This document shows, one piece after another, positions 21,027 to 25,649 of a DNA stretch of 25,649 nucleotides (position 1 is its first letter; every line of letters begins with the position of its first letter). Below the pieces are notes generated by a model, which was not told where the DNA came from, searched no databases, and worked only from the letters and a program-made list of their open reading frames with translations. A program made the position numbers and the translations under genes. Source of the DNA: DYGX01 sp035325905 (GTDB lineage Bacteria > Chloroflexota > Anaerolineae > Aggregatilineales > Aggregatilineaceae); assembly GCA_035325905.1 (NCBI GenBank), contig DAOKYY010000049.1, forward strand, positions 1 to 25,649, given 5' to 3'.

Positions 21027-21227
21027 CGGAACTCTCTCCTGGGAGCCTTCGCAGGCCCGCGTCGCCTCGGCGTGACGGCGCCTCGTCTGAGGACCCGTAT
21101 CGTTCTGTTATTGGCTTACCTATTGTTTTACCATCAGCGGGCGGAAGGCACAAGCGGGCGGTGGCTGGCGCGGGTGAGGTTCTGCGCGTCTACGCGCGGC
21201 AGGGCTATCGCATTAAATCTTCCCGTG
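21027..21227. other. Gap upstream of the LysM gene
   Basis: No gene is supported. An AT-richer patch at 21090-21135 probably holds the LysM gene promoter on the minus strand, but I cannot point to a convincing pair of boxes. Confidence 0.3.
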
Positions 21228-21329
21228 GTTTACCTCACCCCCGCTCGGCGCTGGCGCGCCTCACGTCCCCTCTCCAACTTGGAGAGGGGGAAAGGCCGAG
21301 CGCAGCGAGGCCAGGGGGTGAGGTAAACC
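21228..21329. repeat. Palindromic dispersed repeat, copy D
   Basis: This is the most complete copy, with 16-base perfect terminal inverted repeats starting GGTTTACCTCACCCCC and ending with its reverse complement. A central CCCCTCTCCAA/TTGGAGAGGGG hairpin is present. It is inverted relative to copy C. No flanking target-site duplication is visible. Confidence 0.85.
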
Positions 21330-21385
21330 GGCTGATGCATCACTGAATTTGATGCAATCGCCCGTTCGACCCGCGCGATCCGCCA

Positions 21386-21414
21386 TTGAAAAGCGGCGGG
21401 CGCTATGCTACAAT
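21386..21414 (+). promoter_or_regulatory. Promoter of rplS
   Basis: TTGAAA (21386-21391), a 17-base spacer and TACAAT (21409-21414) are preceded by an extended TGC. Transcription should start near 21421, about 88 bases before the ATG. Confidence 0.75.
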
Positions 21415-21426
21415 CCTCGCGCTCAC

Positions 21427-21444
21427 CGGCTGGAACCCCAGCCG
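21427..21444 (+). promoter_or_regulatory. Hairpin at the 5' end of the rplS leader
   Basis: A 7-bp stem CGGCTGG/CCAGCCG with an AACC loop lies about six bases after the predicted transcription start. It may be part of a ribosomal-protein leader that senses bL19; this is inference. Confidence 0.4.
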
Positions 21445-21508
21445 TTCTGATGATCGTCTCTCCGGCGGCGGGCACTGCCGCGTGATGGTGTGAAAAGGAT
21501 AGCCCCAG

Positions 21509-21853
21509 ATGACCGACCTGATCAAGGCCCTCGAAGCAGACGAGCGCGGCTTTCCGCAGCTCCATCCTGGCGACACGGTGCGTGTCCATGTGCGGATTGT
21601 CGAAGGCAACCGCGAGCGTATCCAGGTCTTCAATGGCGTGGTGATCCGGCTGCGCCGGGGCGGCAACGACGCGAATTTCACCGTGCGGCGCATCGCCAGC
21701 CACGGCATCGGCGTCGAGCGTACCTTCCTGCTGCGCAGCCCGCGCATCGAGCAGATCGAAGTCGTGCGCCACGCCAAAGTTCGCCGCGCCCAACTCTATT
21801 ACATGCGCGAGCGGCGCGGCAAGTCGGCCCGCATGAAGGAACGCCGCGTCTAG
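21509..21853 (+). CDS. rplS: 50S ribosomal protein bL19
   Basis: bL19 sits at the interface between the ribosomal subunits. The 114-residue product matches the family in length and motifs: P-G-D-T-V-R-V-H-V, V-E-G-N-R-E-R-I-Q-V-F, G-V-E-R-T-F and S-P-R-I-E-Q-I-E-V, with a basic C-terminus. The ATG at 21509 has AAGGA 10 bases upstream. In many bacteria rplS follows rpsP, rimM and trmD; here it stands alone, with its own promoter and a strong terminator about 157 bases downstream. Confidence 0.97.
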   Translation: MTDLIKALEADERGFPQLHPGDTVRVHVRIVEGNRERIQVFNGVVIRLRRGGNDANFTVRRIASHGIGVERTFLLRSPRIEQIEVVRHAKVRRAQLYYMRERRGKSARMKERRV

Positions 21854-21909
21854 AGCCTGGCGTGAACTTGCTGTACTGGCGCACGGGAGAAACACGTTGC
21901 TGATGTAGC

Positions 21910-21927
21910 GGCGGAGCTTGCTCCGCC
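21910..21927. repeat. Short perfect palindrome with GAGCTTGCT core
   Basis: GGCGGAGC and GCTCCGCC are separated by TT. The core GAGCTTGCT and the following GCCCGC also occur in the hairpin after gyrA (11435-11456), suggesting a second small repeat family. Nothing else is seen in the flanking parts of 21854-22010. Confidence 0.45.
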
Positions 21928-22010
21928 CGCCTGGTTGCGATCCGGCGGGCGGTGTTCGGCGCGACTCCCTGCGGAAAAACGGCACCCGGCGCATGATATC
22001 CTGCAAACAT

Positions 22011-22043
22011 CGAGGGGTAGCCATCCCGGCTGCCCCTCGTTTT
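22011..22043 (+). terminator. Intrinsic terminator downstream of rplS
   Basis: CGAGGGGTAGCC (22011-22022) pairs with GGCTGCCCCTCG (22028-22039), a 12-bp stem with one G-T pair and a 5-base loop, followed by TTTT. Confidence 0.85.
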
Positions 22044-22106
22044 GATCGCGTGCGGAAGGTTGCTGCCCGGCGCTAGCGTGTGTTATGAACTTGCGTCCGA
22101 GAAAAG

Positions 22107-22152
22107 CCCCCCATCCCCCGGAAAGCCGACCGCAGGCCGGAAGGATGGGGGG
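22107..22152 (-). terminator. Intrinsic terminator of the redox operon
   Basis: On the minus strand CCCCCCATCC (22152-22143) pairs perfectly with GGATGGGGGG (22116-22107) and is followed by CTTTTC. It lies 38 bases after the operon's last stop at 22191. Confidence 0.75.
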
Positions 22153-22190
22153 ATGGTCTGGACACTAGGCCACAAAGTGCATAACAGCCT

Positions 22191-23114
22191 CTAGCCCGTT
22201 CTGTCTTCCCTGACCAGCACTTCCGAGCGCGGGTCGAGCAGGATCAGCAGGCCGAACAGCCCCACGTTGGCGAACAGCATCGGCGCCATGATCGGCGCGC
22301 CCCGGATGAACCGCTCCGCGACGAACTGGCCCCGGCTCGTCAGGCTGTCGTCGACGTGCAGCACCGTCCCGATCAGCCCGGTGAGCATCAGCAGGCCCAT
22401 CGCGGCGACGTAGATGCCGATGTCGAAGCGGTGCGGGCGCTCCAGGGTCGCCATATAGAACCCGATGACGGTCGCGAAGACGCCGACCGTGGTCGGAATC
22501 CAGAGCCAGGGGTTCTCGAACTGGGTGCGGGCGTGGTCCAGCACCGAACTCAGCACGGTGGAGAGCGACGCCAGGCTGAACATCAGGAAGTAGGCGCGCG
22601 TCTTGCTCAGCGGCAGCTTGAGCGTGCGACCGCCGGGCAGGCGCAGGCGCCCGCTGTCGGGCGGGTCTTCGACCCAGGCGGCGCTGAGGCCCCACAGCCC
22701 GACGAAGGCGAACATCAGCGGGCCGAGGACCGGCGGCCCCCAGACCAGCAGCCGCACCGTAAGCTGCTCCCCGGCGGGGCCGCTGGGCAGCGCGGCGCGG
22801 ATCAGGTGGAAGTACGCGCCGAGCAGGCCGACGACGATGCTGCCGGCCAGCACGACCGAGGCCAGCAGCGTCGCGGTGGGGCGAGACCTCAGCGCGATCA
22901 GCCCGGCGACCAGCAGAACGACCCCCGCGACCGGCCCGTAGATGATCGGAATCCACTCGTAGGGCACGATCGTTCCGCTGATGCTGTGGGCGAGAAAGAT
23001 GTCGATGCCCAGGAAGATCTCGTTGACCGCCGCGAGCAGCAGCATCAGTTGATCGCGCGAGAATGGCAGCCGGAACCGCGCGACAGGCGGCGCAAGGGTT
23101 GCCAGGTGATACAT
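22191..23114 (-). CDS. Eight-helix membrane protein with internal duplication and four symmetric histidines
   Basis: The 307-residue product has about eight hydrophobic helices. It is a clear internal duplication, the second half offset by about 150 residues. Matching landmarks are H43 and H194, W-I-P at 54-56 and 205-207, R-P at 78-79 and 226-227, H103 and H253, and the block G-[PA]-P-[VI]-[LM]-[GA]-P ending V-G-L-[WF]-G-L (126-143, 272-289). The paired histidines could hold two b-type hemes, but that is inference. I do not recognise the family. The ATG lies 2 bases after the octaheme cytochrome stop, with GGGAG 7 bases upstream, so the two are co-expressed and probably work together. Confidence 0.82.
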   Translation of the reverse strand: MYHLATLAPPVARFRLPFSRDQLMLLLAAVNEIFLGIDIFLAHSISGTIVPYEWIPIIYGPVAGVVLLVAGLIALRSRPTATLLASVVLAGSIVVGLLGAYFHLIRAALPSGPAGEQLTVRLLVWGPPVLGPLMFAFVGLWGLSAAWVEDPPDSGRLRLPGGRTLKLPLSKTRAYFLMFSLASLSTVLSSVLDHARTQFENPWLWIPTTVGVFATVIGFYMATLERPHRFDIGIYVAAMGLLMLTGLIGTVLHVDDSLTSRGQFVAERFIRGAPIMAPMLFANVGLFGLLILLDPRSEVLVREDRTG

Positions 23115-23116
23115 GG

Positions 23117-24553
23117 CTAGCTCCCCGCAGCTTCCTGCGTGGCTTCTGGCTCCTCGGTCGCGTCAGTCGTTTCTTGCGCTTCTTCCGGCGTATCAGGCTC
23201 CTCGATGGCGGTTGGCGCCAGCGGCTGCCCCTTGGTCAACAGGTTTTCGGGCACTTCCAGGCCCGCTTCTTCCAGCAAGTCGACGGCCATCTCGCGCAGC
23301 TCGGCCAGGTCCGCCAGCATTTCGTAGGCGCCGTGCCACTGCGTGTAGTCCGGCCCCTGCATCCAGGCGCCGAACTTGGCGGTGCGGCCCCAGTGATGCC
23401 ACAGCTCGAAGTAGACGAAGTCGATCGGCTCGTCGAATGGCTCCGCCGTCACCAGGTCGTTGTCCTTGAGCACCTGAAGAATCCGGTCGCTCTCCTCGAC
23501 CCACGAGTTGATCGCGCCGACCAGCACGTCCGCGTCGTTATAGAAGTCGGTGATGAAGTTGGTGTTGTGGCACTCCAGGCAGACGCCCTGCATCCGCACC
23601 TTGTTGTCTTCCCAGGCGGGACGGCGCACGCTAACCGGCTGGAACAGGTACCAGGTCAGGCGGTCGCCGATGTCGTGCGTCGTGCCGGTCGAGCCGAAGC
23701 CGCTCATGTGGCAGATGGCGCACGTGGCGGCGGGGAAGTCCTCGACCGTCAGCGTGCCCGCCTCGGCGGTCCAGTTCCAGGTGTGGCCCATCGTGGCAAA
23801 GGCGATGCCGTGCGGCGATTCCTGGTAGATCTCCCACTGCGGGTGATCAGGGCCGATGTGGCAGGCGTTGCAGGTCTGCGGCTTGCGCGCCTGCTCGATG
23901 CTGAACTCGTGGCGCAGGTGGCACTTCTGGCACTGGCCGATTGAGCCGTCCGGCGCGGGCGCGCCGATGTTGTGGCAGTCCTCGCAGGCGAACCGGGTGA
24001 TCTCCGGCCCTTCGAGATGGTAGAGCGCGTTGCGCTGCTCATTCGGCTTGATCGCGGCTTCGGGGATGGCGTTGTAGGCCGCCAGCTGGTCCTCGGTCAG
24101 CCCTTCGAGGCCGACCATCGCCGCGTAAGCGGGGATGCCGTGACGGCTGGCGTAATACTGGCGAACCTCGGCGGTGTGGCAGGTCTCGCACATGGCGGTG
24201 GTCGGCGAGTTGAGGACGTAGGTGCCCTCGTGCTCGACCGCGCCGGGATAGTCGGCCTTAACTTCGTGGCAGTCCTCGCACGTCACCTCGGCGGCAGCCA
24301 TCGTGCTGAAGCCGTATTGCTGGACGATGCCCGGCGTGGTGCGGCGGTGACAGGTCACGCAGTCGTTGCTGCTTCCGGCGAGGGCGTCGGTGCGCACTTC
24401 CGGGTCTCTGGCCTGATCGTCGGCGATCGCCATCACGATCAGGATCAGCCCCAGCACGACGATCACGCCGACCAGCCCCACGACGAGGACCCGGCTGGCG
24501 GTGAGCCACCCCCGCTGGTTGTTCGATGGTGGGCTGTTGAGGTGGTCCGTCAT
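23117..24553 (-). CDS. Membrane-anchored octaheme cytochrome c, hydroxylamine oxidoreductase (HAO) superfamily
   Basis: The 478-residue product has an N-terminal membrane anchor (about 20-44) and eight C-x-x-C-H heme sites, with first cysteines at 65, 92, 122, 190, 208, 228, 278 and 325. The blocks C-H-L-R-H-E-F-S, C-H-I-G-P-D-H-P-Q-W-E-I-Y-Q-E-S-P-H-G and P-D-Y-T-Q-W-H-G-A-Y-E are typical of HAO-type enzymes, which oxidise hydroxylamine or hydrazine or run in reverse on nitrite and hydroxylamine. Direction and substrate cannot be read here. Whether Y403 or Y410 equals the heme-crosslinking tyrosine needs an alignment. The last 35 residues are an acidic Glu/Thr-rich tail. The ATG at 24553 has GGGGG 6 bases upstream. 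The protein should face the outside of the cytoplasmic membrane. Confidence 0.92.
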   Translation of the reverse strand: MTDHLNSPPSNNQRGWLTASRVLVVGLVGVIVVLGLILIVMAIADDQARDPEVRTDALAGSSNDCVTCHRRTTPGIVQQYGFSTMAAAEVTCEDCHEVKADYPGAVEHEGTYVLNSPTTAMCETCHTAEVRQYYASRHGIPAYAAMVGLEGLTEDQLAAYNAIPEAAIKPNEQRNALYHLEGPEITRFACEDCHNIGAPAPDGSIGQCQKCHLRHEFSIEQARKPQTCNACHIGPDHPQWEIYQESPHGIAFATMGHTWNWTAEAGTLTVEDFPAATCAICHMSGFGSTGTTHDIGDRLTWYLFQPVSVRRPAWEDNKVRMQGVCLECHNTNFITDFYNDADVLVGAINSWVEESDRILQVLKDNDLVTAEPFDEPIDFVYFELWHHWGRTAKFGAWMQGPDYTQWHGAYEMLADLAELREMAVDLLEEAGLEVPENLLTKGQPLAPTAIEEPDTPEEAQETTDATEEPEATQEAAGS

Positions 24554-24692
24554 AAAATCCCCCTTACACTCTCTCACACAGTCACTGAAAAGGCGCAAAA
24601 ACGGTCTTCTGGTGGCACGTGCGGGTGAGCAGGTCGCAATCGCGTGGCGAACACCTCCTTCAGCGGGCGGATAGCCGGGATCAGCGGGGCGC

Positions 24693-25106
24693 TCAGGCGC
24701 CGGGCGGCTTGATACGCGGCCACAGATGGGCGATGAACAGACCGACGGCGACCAGCTCGGCGGCGCGTCCCGCCAGCGCCAGCGGTTCGAGCGCCGCCCA
24801 CCACTGGCCCGCGCTGACAGCCAGGATGCCCGCGTTCAATAGCCCGAAGGCGGCCCAGGCGAAGGTCGTGCGCCGCCCATAGCGGTTGGGCAGCCGGGCG
24901 AAGCGCGGCATGATCCAGAACGCGACGCCCATCGCCAGCTGGACGATCCAGCCGGCGAGGGCCAGCTCCACATGCACCGGCCACAGCCGCCAAACCTCGG
25001 CGTTGAACGGCGCGGCCTTTTCGTACAGCATCAGCGCGCCGAGCGTAAAGCTGACGCCCAGGTGCAGCAGCGCCGCGCGGACCATCCAGACGCTCAGCCG
25101 GGGCAC
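24693..25106 (-). CDS. Small four-helix membrane protein, heme-copper-oxidase-fragment-like (paralogue 2)
   Basis: The 137-residue product has about four membrane helices and is a clear paralogue of the gene just upstream. The shared pattern is P-V-x-x-x-L-x-x-x-G-W-x-x-Q-L-x-x-G-V-x-x-W-x-x-P, then W-A-x-F-x-L-L-N-x-G and a final W-x-R-I-K. It keeps H45 but has E47 where its partner has H47. The pattern recalls small proteins related to the N-terminal part of cbb3-type oxidase subunit I, but it is far too short for an oxidase and lacks the copper site. The start is GTG at 25106, 1 base after the upstream stop, with AGGAG 7 bases before it. The 139 bases to the cytochrome gene hold no supported gene. 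Confidence 0.8.
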   Translation of the reverse strand: MPRLSVWMVRAALLHLGVSFTLGALMLYEKAAPFNAEVWRLWPVHVELALAGWIVQLAMGVAFWIMPRFARLPNRYGRRTTFAWAAFGLLNAGILAVSAGQWWAALEPLALAGRAAELVAVGLFIAHLWPRIKPPGA

Positions 25107-25107
25107 C

Positions 25108-25527
25108 TCAGCGCTCCTTGATCCGCGCCCAGGTGTTGATCACGAACAGCCAGCCCGCGATCAATTGCAGGGCGGCGGAGAGCGCCAGCATCCAGCCGAG
25201 GTCCGGCTCGGCGCGGACGGAAACCTGCGGCTCGCTGATCACGCGCAGCGCCAGGCCCACGTTGAGCAGCACGAACGTCGCCCAGGCCAGGCGCTCGCTG
25301 CCGCGCGGGTTCTCGCGCGTGAATTTCGGGAACATCCAGTAGCCGACGCCGATGATCAACTGCGTGATCCAGCCGACCGTCAGCAGGTGAATGTACACGG
25401 GCCTCAGAACGGCCAGCCGGGACGGAAGATCGACGACGGTGCGGGCCTGGACGATCACCCCGGCCAGCAGCGCCAGCACGAAGTAGATCAGACCGACCTT
25501 GATATACCAGCGGGCGAGTGTTGGCAT
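25108..25527 (-). CDS. Small four-helix membrane protein, heme-copper-oxidase-fragment-like (paralogue 1)
   Basis: The 139-residue product heads the redox operon and has about four membrane helices. The motif R-P-V-Y-I-H-L-L-T-V-G-W-I-T-Q-L sits in the second helix with H47; the G-V-G-Y-W-M-F-P block follows. It aligns almost without gaps to the next gene. The pattern is like small proteins annotated as fragments of cbb3-type oxidase subunit I; other ligands of a real oxidase are missing, so an electron-transfer or assembly role is more likely. The ATG at 25527 is preceded by AGG 4 bases upstream and by a promoter region. A longer frame upstream (to 25635) crosses that promoter and is not used. 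Confidence 0.8.
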   Translation of the reverse strand: MPTLARWYIKVGLIYFVLALLAGVIVQARTVVDLPSRLAVLRPVYIHLLTVGWITQLIIGVGYWMFPKFTRENPRGSERLAWATFVLLNVGLALRVISEPQVSVRAEPDLGWMLALSAALQLIAGWLFVINTWARIKER

Positions 25528-25580
25528 AGGACCTGGACTCTTTAGGCTCCGATTATGCTTCAGAGCGCCTGAAACGCGCA

Positions 25581-25610
25581 ATATTACACGACTTGGGAAA
25601 CTTGTCACAA
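25581..25610 (-). promoter_or_regulatory. Promoter region of the redox operon
   Basis: On the minus strand TTGTGA (25610-25605), an 18-base spacer and TAATAT (25586-25581) form a candidate promoter. The -35 box is inside a perfect 11-base palindrome, CTTGTGACAAG (25601-25611). CATAAT at 25557-25552 is an alternative -10 box. Confidence 0.45.
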
Positions 25611-25649
25611 GGAGAGCGAGCGGCCCGCACAACACAAACGCCCGCGCCG

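Noticed and set aside
24554..24692. AAGGAGGTG and a 21-codon TTG-start frame between the small membrane gene and the cytochrome gene
   Set aside because: Distance from the AGGAGG to any start codon is too long, and the peptide has no features. I treat the gap as non-coding.

Overview
The window is GC-rich, about two thirds G+C by eye, and densely packed with bacterial genes. The gene set suggests a Chloroflexota bacterium, probably Anaerolineae-like. The clues are a class I BirA, a divergent RdgB, a PASTA-less Ser/Thr kinase beside murI, a Thr/Pro-rich LysM lipoprotein, and many dispersed 'CCTCACCCC' palindromes. This placement is inference; no rRNA or tRNA gene is present to fix it. Most of the long frames opposite or out of phase with the genes are artefacts of GC-rich coding sequence.

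Layout. 1-2244 (minus): birA, then a membrane-anchored protein of unknown function cut by the window edge. 2457-5141 (plus): a HIT-family protein, a thiolase, and a membrane protein built from three repeats. 5299-6815 (minus): a membrane beta-rich protein and a secreted polysaccharide deacetylase. 6898-7296 (plus): a small STAS-like protein. 7553-8323 (minus): a secreted PPC/SH3-type protein, divergent from gyrA across an AT-rich promoter island. 8751-12925 (plus): gyrA and an AlbA_2/ATPase regulator. 13036-13680 (minus): rdgB. 14012-16336 (plus): an orphan membrane sensor histidine kinase. 16452-19672 (minus): Nudix hydrolase, Ser/Thr kinase, murI. 19923-21026 (minus): LysM lipoprotein. 21509-21853 (plus): rplS. 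22191-25527 (minus): a four-gene redox operon.

The most unusual part is the redox operon. Its gene order is two paralogous small membrane proteins resembling a heme-copper-oxidase fragment, a membrane-anchored octaheme cytochrome c of the hydroxylamine oxidoreductase (HAO) superfamily, and an eight-helix membrane protein. The eight-helix protein is an internal duplication with two symmetric histidine pairs. The genes are tightly spaced or translationally coupled, except for about 140 bases before the cytochrome gene. No NapC/NrfH-type quinol dehydrogenase is present, so the set could be an unusual route for electrons between membrane carriers and an extracytoplasmic N-oxide/hydroxylamine-type enzyme.

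The second unusual feature is a family of nested palindromic repeats with TTTACCTCACCCC-type ends. Four clear copies and one degenerate copy lie in 25 kb, all intergenic. Promoters fit a sigma-70 pattern, often with TACAAT as the -10 box. Strong intrinsic terminators follow the thiolase, rplS and the redox operon.
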